64,000 nucleotides of DNA from Steinernema hermaphroditum (Eukaryota; Nematoda; Chromadorea; Rhabditida; Steinernematidae): positions 223,218 to 287,217 of the forward strand of contig CM059624.1 of NCBI GenBank assembly GCA_030435675.1, read 5' to 3'. Shown piece after piece: positions 34,485 to 46,889 of the stretch. The notes beneath the pieces are model-generated. The model saw only the letters and a list, made by a program, of their open reading frames with translations, searched no databases and was not told the DNA's origin. Positions within the stretch are counted from its first letter, which is position 1; every line of letters begins with the position of its first letter. Both the position numbers and the translations under genes were made by a program.

Positions 34485-36192
34485 TTGGAGCAGGAGGGTC
34501 AGATGCAGAGCTCTTGGTGTGAGCAAGGGCCCTGCTGTCTCGAATTGAAAGTTTTGCAGGAAACTAAGATAGTCCACAGGAAATCCAACGAGAGTAGGCG
34601 CGTTCGATCAGGCTCGTGCAGTTCTACAAGATCCAATCATAAAAATTGGAGCTGAGGGGTCAGATGCATAACTCTTTGTATGAACAAGGCCCTAACTGTC
34701 TCGAATTGAAAGTTTTGCAGGAAACTAAGATAGTCCACAGGAAATCCAACGAGAGTAGGCGCGTTCGATCAGGCTCGTGCAGTTCTACAAGATCCAATCA
34801 TAAAAATGCTATGGTACTTTGGAGCAGGAGGGTCAGATGCGGAACTCTTTGCATGAACAAGGCCCTATCTGTCTCGAATTGAAAGTTTTGCAGGAAACTA
34901 AGATAGTCCAAAGGAAATCCAACGAGAGTAGGCGCGTTCGATCAGGCTCGTGCAGTTCTATAAGATCCAATCACAAAAATGCCATGGTACTTTGGAGCAG
35001 GAGGGTCAGATGCAGAGCTCTTGGTGTGAGTAAGGGCCCTGCTGTCTCGAATTGAAAGTTTTGCAGGAAACTAAGATAGTGCACAGGAAATCCAACGAGA
35101 TTAGGCGCGTTCAATCAGGCTCGTGCAGTTCTACAAGATGGAATCATAAAAATGCTATGGTACTTTGGAGCAGGAGGGTCAGATGCAGAACTCTTTGTAA
35201 GAACAAGGCCCTATCTGTCTCGAATTGAAAGTTTTGCAGGAAACTAAGATAGTCCACAGGAAATCCAACGAGAGTAGGCGCGTTCGATCAGGCTCGTGCA
35301 GTTCTACAAGATCCAATCATAAAAATTATGGTACTTTGGAGCAGGAGGGGTCAGATGCATAACTCTTTGTATGAACAAGGCCCTAACTGTCTCGAATTGA
35401 AAGTTTTGCAGGAAACTAAGATAGTCCACAGGAAATCCAACGAGAGTAGGCGCGTTCGATCAGGCTCGTGCAGTTCTACAAGATGGAATCATAAAAATGC
35501 TATGGTACTTTGGAGCAGGAGGGTCAGATGCAGAGCTCTTGGTGTGAGCAAGGGCCCTGCTGTCTCGAATTGAAAGTTTTGCAGGAAACTAAGATAGTCC
35601 GCAGGAAATCCAACGAGAGTAGGCGCGTTCGATCAGGCTCGTGCAGTTCTACAAGATCCAATCATAAAAATGTTATGGTATTTTGGAGCAGGAGGGTCAG
35701 ATGCAGAACTCTTTGTATGAACAAGGCCCTATCTGTCTCGAATTGAAAGTTTTGCAGGAAACTAAGATAGTCCGCAGGAAATCCAACGAGAGTAGGCGCG
35801 TTCGATCAGGCTCGTGCAGTTCTACAAGATCCAATCATAAAAATGTTATGGTATTTTGGAGCAGGAGGGTCAGATGCAGAACTCTTTGTATGAACAAGGC
35901 CCTATCTGTCTCGAATTGAAAGTTTTGCAGGAAACTAAGATAGTCCACAGTAATCCGAACGGGAATAGGCGCGTTCGATCAGGCTCGTGCAGTTCTACAA
36001 GATCCAATCATAAAAATGCTATGGTATTTTGGAGCAGGAGGGTCAGATGCAGAACTCTTTGCATGAAAAAGGCCCTATCTGTCTCGAATTGAAAGTTTTG
36101 CAGGAAACTAAGATAGTCCACAGGAAATCCAACGAGAGTAGGCGCGTTCGATCAGGCTCGTGCAGTTCTACAAGATCCAATCATAAAAATTA
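32604..36192 (+). other. Scrambled junction alleles, cluster 2
   Basis: Bases between AAAAAT and GGAGC: T (32604), T (33457), AATT (33964-33967), T (34647, followed by GGAGCTGAGGGG), TATGGTACTTT (35327-35337, followed by GGAGCAGGAGGGG), TA (36191-36192, with one G of GGAGC lost). All six units continue with ATGCATAAC. The bases just after GGAGC vary too, giving CGG, CTG or CAGG before AGGGG. Confidence 0.88.
34640..35337 (+). repeat. Four-monomer block D, copy 2 of 3
   Basis: Same series of rare marks as 31905-32604 and 41862-42563. Its first junction is T with GGAGCTGAGGGG, while the third copy has AAT with the same GGAGCTGAGGGG. Its final junction is TATGGTACTTT, against T in copy 1 and the normal 13 bases in copy 3. 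Confidence 0.75.
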
Positions 36193-36535
36193 GAGCGGAG
36201 GGGTCAGATGCATAACTCTTTGTATGAACAAGGCCCTAACTGTCTCGAATTGAAAGTTTTGCAGGAAACTAAGATAGTCCACAGGAAATCCAACGAGAGT
36301 AGGCGCGTTCGATCAGGCTCGTGCAGTTCTACAAGATGGAATCATAAAAATGCTATGGTACTTTGGAGCAGGAGGGTCAGATGCAGAGCTCTTGGTGTGA
36401 GCAAGGGCCCTGCTGTCTCGAATTGAAAGTTTTGCAGGAAACTAAGATAGTCCGCAGGAAATCCAACGAGAGTAGGCGCGTTCGATCAGGCTCGTGCAGT
36501 TCTACAAGATCCAATCATAAAAATGTTATGGTATT

Positions 36536-37053
36536 TTGGAGCAGGAGGGTCAGATGCAGAACTCTTTGTATGAACAAGGCCCTATCTGTCTCGAATTGAA
36601 AGTTTTGCAGGAAACTAAGATAGTCCACAGGAAATCCAACGAGAGTAGGCGCGTTCGATCAGGCTCGTGCAGTTCTACAAGATCCAATCATAAAAATGTT
36701 ATGGTATTTTGGAGCAGGAGGGTCAGATGCAGAACTCTTTGTATGAACAAGGCCCTATCTGTCTCGAATTGAAAGTTTTGCAGGAAACTAAGATAGTCCG
36801 CAGGAAATCCAACGAGAGTAGGCGCGTTCGATCAGGCTCGTGCAGTTCTACAAGATGGAATCATAAAAATGCTATGGTACTTTGGAGCAGGAGGGTCAGA
36901 TGCAGAACTCTTTGTAAGAACAAGGCCCTATCTGTCTCGAATTGAAAGTTTTGCAGGAAACTAAGATAGTCCACAGGAAATCCAACGAGAGTAGGCGCGT
37001 TCGATCAGGCTCGTGCAGTTCTACAAGATCCAATCATAAAAATCTATGGTACT
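36536..37053 (+). repeat. Three-monomer block, copy 1 (repeated at 37573-38090)
   Basis: Units with ATGTTATGGTATTTTGG, then AGTCCGCAGG, then TTTGTAAGAAC recur 1037 bp to the right (six monomers less one base). In this pair the scrambled junction (CTATGGTACTTT at 37044 and at 38081) is the same in both copies, so the hotspot does not always differ between duplicates. Confidence 0.65.
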
Positions 37054-37572
37054 TTGGAGCGGAGGGGTCAGATGCATAACTCTTTGTATGAACAAGGCCC
37101 TAACTGTCTCGAATTGAAAGTTTTGCAGGAAACTAAGATAGTCCGCAGGAAATCCAACGAGAGTAGGCGCGTTCGATCAGGCTCGTGCAGTTCTACAAGA
37201 TGGAATCACAAAAATGCCATGGTACTTTGGAGCAGGAGGGTCAGATGCAGAGCTCTTGGTGTGAGCAAGGGCCCTGCTGTCTCGAATTGAAAGTTTTGCA
37301 GGAAATTAAGATAGTCCACAGGAAATCCAACGAGAGTAGGCGCGTTCGATCAGGCTCGTGCAGTTCTACAAGATGGAATCATAAAAATGCTATGGTACTT
37401 TGGAGCAGGAGGGTCAGATGCAGAGCTCTTGGTGTGAGCAAGGGCCCTGCTGTCTCGAATTGAAAGTTTTGCAGGAAACTAAGATAGTCCACAGCAAATC
37501 CAACGAGAGTAGGCGCGTTCAATCAGGCTCGTGCAGTTCTACAAGATGGAATCATAAAAATGCTATGGTACT

Positions 37573-38090
37573 TTGGAGCAGGAGGGTCAGATGCAGAACT
37601 CTTTGTATGAACAAGGCCCTATCTGTCTCGAATTGAAAGTTTTGCAGGAAACTAAGATAGTCCGCAGGAAATCCAACGAGAGTAGGCGCGTTCGATCAGG
37701 CTCGTGCAGTTCTACAAGATCCAATCATAAAAATGTTATGGTATTTTGGAGCAGGAGGGTCAGATGCAGAACTCTTTGTATGAACAAGGCCCTATCTGTC
37801 TCGAATTGAAAGTTTTGCAGGAAACTAAGATAGTCCGCAGGAAATCCAACGAGAGTAGGCGCGTTCGATCAGGCTCGTGCAGTTCTACAAGATGGAATCA
37901 TAAAAATGCTATGGTACTTTGGAGCAGGAGGGTCAGATGCAGAACTCTTTGTAAGAACAAGGCCCTATCTGTCTCGAATTGAAAGTTTTGCAGGAAACTA
38001 AGATAGTCCACAGGAAATCCAACGAGAGTAGGCGCGTTCGATCAGGCTCGTGCAGTTCTACAAGATCCAATCATAAAAATCTATGGTACT
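37573..38090 (+). repeat. Three-monomer block, copy 2 (of 36536-37053)
   Basis: Duplicate of 36536-37053 at offset 1037 bp, with the same CTATGGTACTTT junction. The first unit has AGTCCGCAGG where the other copy has AGTCCACAGG. Confidence 0.65.
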
Positions 38091-39139
38091 TTGGAGCGGA
38101 GGGGTCAGATGCATAACTCTTTGTATGAACAAGGCCCTAACTGTCTCGAATTGAAAGTTTTGCAGGAAACTAAGATAGTCCACAGCAAATCCAACGAGAG
38201 TAGGCGCGTTCAATCAGGCTCGTGCAGTTCTACAAGATGGAATCATAAAAATGCTATGGTACTTTGGAGCAGGATGGTCAGATGCAGAGCTCTTGGTGTG
38301 AGCAAGGGCCCTGCTGTCTCGAATTGAAAGTTTTGCAGGAAACTAAGATAGTCCACAGGAAATCCAACGAGAGTAGGCGCGTTCGATCAGGCTCGTGCAG
38401 TTCTACAAGAGCCAATCATAAAAATGCTATGGTACTTTGGAGCAGGAGGGTCAGATGCAGAACTCTTTGTAAGAACAAGGCCCTATCTGTCTCGAATTGA
38501 AAGTTTTGCAGGAAACTAAGATAGTCCACAGGAAATCCAACGAGAGTAGGCGCGTTCGATCAGGCTCGTGCAGTTCTACAAGATCCAATCATAAAAATGT
38601 ATGGTACTTTGGAGCGGAGGGGTCAGATGCATAACTCTTTGTATGAACAAGGCCCTAACTGTCTCGAATTGAAAGTTTTGCAGGAAACTAAGATAGTCCG
38701 CAGGAAATCCAACGAGAGTAGGCGCGTTCGATCAGGCTCGTGCAGTTCTATAAGATGGAATCATAAAAATGCTATGGTACTTTGGAGCAGGAGGGTCAGA
38801 TGCAGAGCTCTTGGTGTGAGCAAGGGCCCTGCTGTCTCGAATTGAAAGTTTTGCAGGAAACTAAGATAGTCCACAGGAAATCCAACGAGAGTAGGCGCGT
38901 TCGATCAGGCTCGTGCAGTTCTACAAGATCCAATCATAAAAATCTATGGTACTTTGGAGCTGTTGGGTCAGATGCAGAACTCTTTGTATGAACAAGGCCC
39001 TAACTGTCTCGAATTGAAAGTTTTGCAGGAAACTAAGATAGTCCACAGGAAATCCAACGAGAGTAGGCGCGTTCGATCAGGCTCGTGCAGTTCTACAAGA
39101 TCCAATCATAAAAATGCTATGGTACTTTGGAGCAGGAGG

Positions 39140-39590
39140 GTCAGATGCGGAACTCTTGGTGTGAGTAAGGGCCCTGCTGTCTCGAATTGAAAGTTTTGCA
39201 GGAAACTAAGATAGTGCACAGGAAATCCAACGAGAGTAGGCGCGTTCGATCAGGCTCGTGCAGTTCTATAAGATCCAATCACAAAAATGCCATGGTACTT
39301 TGGAGCAGGAGGGTCAGATGCAGAGCTCTTGGTGTGAGTAAGGGCCCTGCTGTCTCGAATTGAAAGTTTTGCAGGAAACTAAGATAGTGCACAGGAAATC
39401 CAACGAGAGTAGGCGCGTTCGATCAGGCTCGTGCAGTTCTATAAGATCCAATCACAAAAATGCCATGGTACTTTGGAGCAGGAGGGTCAGATGCAGAGCT
39501 CTTGGTGTGAGTAAGGGCCCTGCTGTCTCGAATTGAAAGTTTTGCAGGAAACTAAGATAGTGCACAGGAAATCCAACGAGATTAGGCGCG
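39140..39590 (+). repeat. Local tandem amplification of one rare monomer
   Basis: Consecutive units share the rare set GTGTGAGTAAGG, AGTGCACAGG, ATAAGATCC with AATCACAAAAATG, and CCATGG. The stretches 39232-39404 and 39405-39577 look identical by eye. Elsewhere this subtype occurs singly as part of block D, so a single unit has been copied in place here. Confidence 0.75.
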
Positions 39591-40841
39591 TTCAATCAGG
39601 CTCGTGCAGTTCTACAAGAGCCAATCATAAAAATGCTATGGTACTTTGGAGCAGGAGGGTCAGATGCAGAACTCTTTGTAAGAACAAGGCCCTATCTGTC
39701 TCGAATTGAAAGTTTTGCAGGAAACTAAGATAGTCCACAGGAAATCCAACGAGAGTAGGCGCGTTCGATCAGGCTCGTGCAGTTCTACAAGATCCAATCA
39801 TAAAAATTATGGTACTTTGGAGCGGAGGGGTCAGATGCATAACTCTTTGTATGAACAAGGCCCTAACTGTCTCGAATTGAAAGTTTTGCAGGAAACTAAG
39901 ATAGTCCACAGGAAATCCAACGAGAGTAGGCGCGTTCGATCAGGCTCGTGCAGTTCTACAAGATGGAATCATAAAAATGCTATGGTACTTTGGAGCAGGA
40001 GGGTCAGATGCAGAGCTCTTGGTGTGAGCAAGGGCCCTGCTGTCTCGAATTGAAAGTTTTGCAGGAAACTAAGATAGTCCACAGCAAATCCAACGAGAGT
40101 AGGCGCGTTCAATCAGGCTCGTGCAGTTCTACAAGATGGAATCATAAAAATGCTATGGTACTTTGGAGCAGGAGGGTCAGATGCAGAACTCTTTGTATGA
40201 ACAAGGCCCTATCTGTCTCGAATTGAAAGTTTTGCAGGAAACTAAGATAGTCCGCAGGAAATCCAACGAGAGTAGGCGCGTTCGATCAGGCTCGTGCAGT
40301 TCTACAAGATCCAATCATAAAAATGTTATGGTATTTTGGAGCAGGAGGGTCAGATGCAGAACTCTTTGCATGAACAAGGCCCTATCTGTCTCGAATTGAA
40401 AGTTTTGCAGGAAACTAAGATAGTCCGCAGGAAATCCAACGAGAGTAGGCGCGTTCGATCAGGCTCGTGCAGTTCTACAAGATCCAATTATAAAAATGCT
40501 ATGGTATTTTGGAGCAGGAGGGTCAGATGCAGAACTCTTTGCATGAACAAGGCCCTATCTGTCTCGAATTGAAAGTTTTGCAGGAAACTAAGATAGTCCA
40601 CAGTAATCCGAACGGGAATAGGCGCGTTCGATCAGGCTCGTGCAGTTCTACAAGATTCAATCATAAAAATTGGAGCGGAGGGGTCAAATGCATAACTCTT
40701 TGTATGAACAAGGCCCTAACTGTCTCGAATTGAAAGTTTTGCAGGAAACTAAGATAGTCCACAGCAAATCCAACGAGAGTAGGCGCGTTCGATCAGGCTC
40801 GTGCAGTTCTACAAGATCCAATCATAAAAATCTATGGTACT

Positions 40842-41870
40842 TTGGAGCGGAGGGGTCAGATGCATAACTCTTTGTATGAACAAGGCCCTAACTGTCTCGA
40901 ATTGAAAGTTTTGCAGGAAACTAAGATAGTCCACAGGAAATCCAACGAGAGTAGGCGCGTTCGATCAGGCTCGTGCAGTTCTACAAGATCCGATCATAAA
41001 AATGCTATGGTACTTTGGAGCAGGAGGGTCAGATGCAGAGCTCTTGGTGTGAGCAAGGGCCCTGCTGTCTCGAATTGAAAGTTTTGCAGGAAACTAAGAT
41101 AGTCCGCAGGAAATCCAACGAGAGTAGGCGCGTTCGATCAGGCTCGTGCAGTTCTACAAGATCCAATTATAAAAATGCTATGGTATTTTGGAGCAGGAGG
41201 GTCAGATGCAGAACTCTTTGCATGAACAAGGCCCTATCTGTCTCGAATTGAAAGTTTTGCAGGAAACTAAGATAGTCCACAGTAATCCGAACGGGAATAG
41301 GCGCGTTCGATCAGGCTCGTGCAGTTCTACAAGATCCGATCATAAAAATGCTATGGTACTTTGGAGCAGGAGGGTCAGATGCAGAGCTCTTGGTGTGAGC
41401 AAGGGCCCTGCTGTCTCGAATTGAAAGTTTTGCAGGAAACTAAGATAGTCCGCAGGAAATCCAACGAGAGTAGGCGCGTTCGATCAGGCTCGTGCAGTTC
41501 TACAAGATCCAATCATAAAAATGCTATGGTATTTTGGAGCAGGAGGGTCAGATGCAGAACTCTTTGCATGAACAAGGCCCTATCTGTCTCGAATTGAAAG
41601 TTTTGCAGGAAACTAAGATAGTCCACAGTAATCCGAACGGGAATAGGCGCGTTCGATCAGGCTCGTGCAGTTCTACAAGATCCGATCATAAAAATGCTAT
41701 GGTACTTTGGAGCAGGAGGGTCAGATGCAGAGCTCTTGGTGTGAGCAAGGGCCCTGCTGTCTCGAATTGAAAGTTTTGCAGGAAACTAAGATAGTCCACA
41801 GGAAATCCAACGAGAGTAGGCGCGTTCGATCAGGCTCGTGCAGTTCTACAAGATCCAATCATAAAAATAA
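40842..41870 (+). repeat. Dimer (346-bp) higher-order repeat, ~3 copies
   Basis: The rare V3 mark AGATCCGATCAT occurs at about 40987, 41333 and 41679, exactly 346 bp apart. GTGTGAGC units with AGTCCGCAGG alternate with TTTGCATGAAC units with CAGTAATCCGAACGGG. This is the clearest short-period higher-order repeat of the right arm. Confidence 0.75.
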
Positions 41871-42563
41871 TGGAGCTGAGGGGTCAGATGCATAACTCTT
41901 TGTATGAACAAGGCCCTAACTGTCTCGAATTGAAAGTTTTGCAGGAAACTAAGATAGTCCACAGGAAATCCAACGAGAGTAGGCGCGTTCGATCAGGCTC
42001 GTGCAGTTCTACAAGATCCAATCATAAAAATGCTATGGTACTTTGGAGCAGGAGGGTCAGATGCGGAACTCTTTGCATGAACAAGGCCCTATCTGTCTCG
42101 AATTGAAAGTTTTGCAGGAAACTAAGATAGTCCAAAGGAAATCCAACGAGAGTAGGCGCGTTCGATCAGGCTCGTGCAGTTCTATAAGATCCAATCACAA
42201 AAATGCCATGGTACTTTGGAGCAGGAGGGTCAGATGCAGAGCTCTTGGTGTGAGTAAGGGCCCTGCTGTCTCGAATTGAAAGTTTTGCAGGAAACTAAGA
42301 TAGTGCACAGGAAATCCAACGAGATTAGGCGCGTTCAATCAGGCTCGTGCAGTTCTACAAGATGGAATCATAAAAATGCTATGGTACTTTGGAGCAGGAG
42401 GGTCAGATGCAGAACTCTTTGTAAGAACAAGGCCCTATCTGTCTCGAATTGAAAGTTTTGCAGGAAACTAAGATAGTCCACAGCAAATCCAACGAGAGTA
42501 GGCGCGTTCGATCAGGCTCGTGCAGTTCTACAAGATCCAATCATAAAAATGCTATGGTACTTT
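41862..42563 (+). repeat. Four-monomer block D, copy 3 of 3
   Basis: Same order of rare marks as 34640-35337 (offset 7224 bp) and 31905-32604. Differences lie mainly at the two junctions: AAT at the start, and the normal 13 bases with GGAGCGG at the end. One V2 block also differs (GCAAATCC near 42483). Confidence 0.75.
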
Positions 42564-44111
42564 GGAGCGGAGGGGTCAGATGCATAACTCTTTGTATGAA
42601 CAAGGCCCTATCTGTCTCGAATTGAAAGTTTTGCAGGAAACTAAGATAGTCCACAGGAAATCCAACGAGAGTAGGCGCGTTCGATCAGGCTCGTGCAGTT
42701 CTACAAGATCCAATCATAAAAATGCTATGGTACTTTGGAGCAGGAGGGTCAGATGCAGAACTCTTTGTATGAACAAGGGCCCTATCTGTCTCGAATTGAA
42801 AGTTTTGCAGGAAACTAAGATAGTCCACAGCAAATCCAACGAGAGTAGGCGCGTTCAATCAGGCTCCTGCAGTTCTACAAGATGGAATCATAAAAATGCT
42901 ATGGTACTTTGGAGCAGGAGGGTCAGATGCAGAGCTCTTGGTGTGAGCAAGGGCCCTGCTGTCTCGAATTGAAAGTTTTGCAGGAAACTAAGATAGTCCA
43001 CAGGAAATCCAACGAGAGTAGGCGCGTTCGATCAGGCTCGTGCAGTTCTACAAGATCCAATCATAAAAATGCTATGGTACTTTGGAGCAGGAGGGGTCAG
43101 ATGCAGAACTCTTTGTATGAACAAGGCCCTAACTGTCTCGAATTGAAAGTTTTGCAGGAAACTAAGATAGTCCACAGGAAATCCAACGAGAGTAGGCGCG
43201 TTCGATCAGGCTCGTGCAGTTCTACAAGATCCAATCATAAAAATGCTATGGTACTTTGGAGCAGGAGGGGTCAGATGCAGAACTCTTTGTATGAACAAGG
43301 GCCCTAACTGTCTCGAATTGAAAGTTTTGCAGGAAACTAAGATAGTCCACAGCAAATCCAACGAGAGTAGGCGCGTTCGATCAGGCTCGTGCAGTTCTAC
43401 AAGATCCAATCATAAAAATGCTATGGTACTTTGGAGCAGGAGGGGTCAGATGCAGAACTCTTTGTATGAACAAGGGCCCTAACTGTCTCGAATTGAAAGT
43501 TTTGCAGGAAACTAAGATAGTCCACAGGAAATCCAACGAGAGTAGGCGCGTTCGATCAGGCTCGTGCAGTTCTACAAGATGCAATCATAAAAATGCTATG
43601 GTACTTTGGAGCAGGAGGGTCAGATGCAGAACTCTTTGTATGAACAAGGCCCTAACTGTCTCGAATTGAAAGTTTTGCAGGAAACTAAGATAGTCCACAG
43701 GAAATCCAACGAGAGTAGGCGCGTTCGATCAGGCTCGTGCAGTTCTACAAGATCCAATCATAAAAATGCTATGGTGCTTTGGAGCAGGAGGGTCAGATGC
43801 ATAACTCTTTGTATGAACAAGGCCCTAACTGTCTCGAATTGAAAGTTTTGCAGGAAACTAAGATAGTCCACAGCAAATCCAACGAGAGTAGGCGCGTTCG
43901 ATCAGGCTCGTGCAGTTCTACAAGATCCAATCATAAAAATGCTATGGTACTTTGGAGCAGGAGGGTCAGATGCAGAACTCTTTGTATGAACAAGGCCCTA
44001 ACTGTCTCGAATTGAAAGTTTTGCAGGAAACTAAGATAGTCCACAGCAAATCCAACGAGAGTAGGCGCGTTCGATCAGGCTCGTGCAGTTCTACAAGATC
44101 CAATCATAAAA

Positions 44112-44600
44112 ATGCTATGGTACTTTGGAGCAGGAGGGGTCAGATGCAGATCTCTTTGTATGATCAAGGGCCCTATCTGTCTCGAATTGAAAGTTTTGCA
44201 GGAAACTAAGATAGTCCACAGCAAATCCAACGAGAGTAGGCGCGTTCAATCAGGCTCGTGCAGTTCTACAAGATGGAATCATAAAAATGCTATGGTACTT
44301 TGGAGCAGGAGGGTCAGATGCAGAGCTCTTGGTGTGAGCAAGGGCCCTGCTGTCTCGAATTGAAAGTTTTGCAGGAAACTAAGATAGTCCACAGCAAATC
44401 CAACGAGAGTAGGCGCGTTCAATCAGGCTCGTGCAGTTCTACAAGATGGAATCATAAAAATGCTATGGTACTTTGGAGCAGGAGGGTCAGATGCAGAGCT
44501 CTTGGTGTGAGCAAGGGCCCTGCTGTCTCGAATTGAAAGTTTTGCAGGAAACTAAGATAGTCCACAGGAAATCCAACGAGAGTAGGCGCGTTCGATCAGG
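44112..44600 (+). repeat. Three-monomer block, copy 1 (repeated at 45502-45990)
   Basis: A GGGGTCAG unit with the rare TATGATCAAGGGCCC V1, followed by two GCAAATCC/GTTCAATC units, recurs 1390 bp (eight monomers plus 6 bp) to the right. The copies differ by point changes, for example GATCTCTTTGTATGATC against GAACTCTTTGTTTGATC, and ATGCTATGG against ATACTATGG. Confidence 0.6.
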
Positions 44601-45501
44601 CTCGTGCAGTTCTACAAGATCCAATCATAAAAATGCTATGGTACTTTGGAGCAGGAGGGTCAGATGCAGAACTCTTTGTATGAACAAGGGCCCTAACTGT
44701 CTCGAATTGAAAGTTTTGCAGGAAACTAAGATAGTCCACAGGAAATCCAACGAGAGTAGGCGCGTTCGATCAGGCTCGTGCAGTTCTACAAGATCCAATC
44801 ATAAAAATGCTATGGTACTTTGGAGCAGGAGGGTCAGATGCAGAACTCTTTGTATGAACAAGGCCCTATCTGTCTCGAATTGAAAGTTTTGCAGGAAACT
44901 AAGATAGTCCACAGCAAATCCAACGAGAGTAGGCGCGTTCAATCAGGCTCGTGCAGTTCTACAAGATGGAATCATAAAAATGCTATGGTACTTTGGAGCA
45001 GGAGGGTCAGATGCAGAGCTCTTGGTGTGAGCAAGGGCCCTGCTGTCTCGAATTGAAAGTTTTGCAGGAAACTAAGATAGTCCACAGGAAATCCAACGAG
45101 AGTAGGCGCGTTCGATCAGGCTCGTGCAGTTCTACAAGATTCAATCATAAAAATGCTATGGTACTTTGGAGCAGGAGGGTCAGATGCATAACTCTTTGTA
45201 TGAACAAGGGCCCTAACTGTCTCGAATTGAAAGTTTTGCAGGAAACTAAGATAGTCCACAGCAAATCCAACGAGAGTAGGCGCGTTCGATCAGGCTCGTG
45301 CAGTTCTACAAGATTCAATCATAAAAATGCTATGGTACTTTGGAGCAGGAGGGGTCAGATGCAGAACTCTTTGTATGAACAAGGGCCCTAACTGTCTCGA
45401 ATTGAAAGTTTTGCAGGAAACTAAGATAGTCCACAGCAAATCCAACGAGAGTAGGCGCGTTCGATCAGGCTCGTGCAGTTCTACAAGATCCAATCATAAA
45501 A

Positions 45502-45990
45502 ATGCTATGGTACTTTGGAGCAGGAGGGGTCAGATGCAGAACTCTTTGTTTGATCAAGGGCCCTATCTGTCTCGAATTGAAAGTTTTGCAGGAAACTAAG
45601 ATAGTCCACAGCAAATCCAACGAGAGTAGGCGCGTTCAATCAGGCTCGTGCAGTTCTACAAGATGGAATCATAAAAATGCTATGGTACTTTGGAGCAGGA
45701 GGGTCAGATGCAGAGCTCTTGGTGTGAGCAAGGGCCCTGCTGTCTCGAATTGAAAGTTTTGCAGGAAACTAAGATAGTCCACAGCAAATCCAACGAGAGT
45801 AGGCGCGTTCAATCAGGCTCGTGCAGTTCTACAAGATGGAATCATAAAAATACTATGGTACTTTGGAGCAGGAGGGTCAGATGCAGAGCTCTTGGTGTGA
45901 GCAAGGGCCCTGCTGTCTCGAATTGAAAGTTTTGCAGGAAACTAAGATAGTCCACAGGAAATCCAACGAGAGTAGGCGCGTTCAATCAGG
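45502..45990 (+). repeat. Three-monomer block, copy 2 (of 44112-44600)
   Basis: Duplicate at offset 1390 bp. It introduces the ATACTATGG mark (near 45850), which recurs near 47574, 48751 and 49620, tracing further copying to the right. Confidence 0.6.
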
Positions 45991-46202
45991 CTCGTGCAGT
46001 TCTACAAGATGGAATCATAAAAATGCTATGGTACTTTGGAGCAGGAGGGTCAGATGCAGAACTCTTTGTATGAACAAGGCCCTATCTGTCTCGAATTGAA
46101 AGTTTTGCAGGAAACTAAGATAGTCCACAGCAAATCCAACGAGAGTAGGCGCGTTCGATCAGGCTCGTGCAGTTCTACAAGATCCAATCATAAAAATGCT
46201 AT

Positions 46203-46690
46203 GGTACTTTGGAGCGGAGGGGTCAGATGCATAACTCTTTGTATGAACAAGGCCCTATCTGTCTCGAATTGAAAGTTTTGCAGGAAACTAAGATAGTCCG
46301 CAGGAAATCCAACGAGAGTAGGCGCGTTCGATCAGGCTCGTGCAGTTCTACAAGATCCAATCATAAAAATGTTATGGTATTTTGGAGCAGGAGGGTCAGA
46401 TGCAGAACTCTTTGCATGAACAAGGCCCTATCTGTCTCGAATTGAAAGTTTTGCAGGAAACTAAGATAGTCCACAGCAAATCCAACGAGAGTAGGCGCGT
46501 TCAATCAGGCTCCTGCAGTTCTACAAGATGGAATCATAAAAATGCTATGGTACTTTGGAGCAGGATGGTCAGATGCAGAGCTCTTGGTGTGAGCAAGGGC
46601 CCTGCTGTCTCGAATTGAAAGTTTTGCAGGAAACTAAGATAGTCCACAGGAAATCCAACGAGAGTAGGCGCGTTCGATCAGGCTCGTGCA
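46203..46690 (+). repeat. Three-monomer block, copy 1 (repeated at 47744-48231)
   Basis: Shared marks with the second copy, offset 1541 bp: ATGCATAAC followed by CCCTATCTG, AGTCCGCAGG, ATGTTATGGTATTTTGG, and the rare GGCTCCTGCAG in core C2 (near 46508 and 48049). At the right end this copy keeps the normal 13-bp junction, whereas the other has the T allele (48258). Confidence 0.7.
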
Positions 46691-46889
46691 GTTCTACAAG
46701 ATTCAATCATAAAAATGCTATGGTACTTTGGAGCAGGAGGGTCAGATGCATAACTCTTTGTATGAACAAGGCCCTAACTGTCTCGAATTGAAAGTTTTGC
46801 AGGAAACTAAGATAGTCCACAGCAAATCCAACGAGAGTAGGCGCGTTCGATCAGGCTCGTGCAGTTCTACAAGATTCAATCATAAAAAT

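Larger units (their letters stand above)
37044..41871 (+). other. Scrambled junction alleles, cluster 3
   Basis: Bases between AAAAAT and GGAGC: CTATGGTACTTT (37044-37055, 38081-38092, 38944-38955, 40832-40843), GTATGGTACTTT (38599-38610), TATGGTACTTT (39808-39818), T (40671), AAT (41869-41871, followed by GGAGCTGAGGGG). The unit at 38944 is an exception: it has GGAGCTGTTGGG and ATGCAGAAC in place of the ATGCATAAC marker. Confidence 0.88.
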
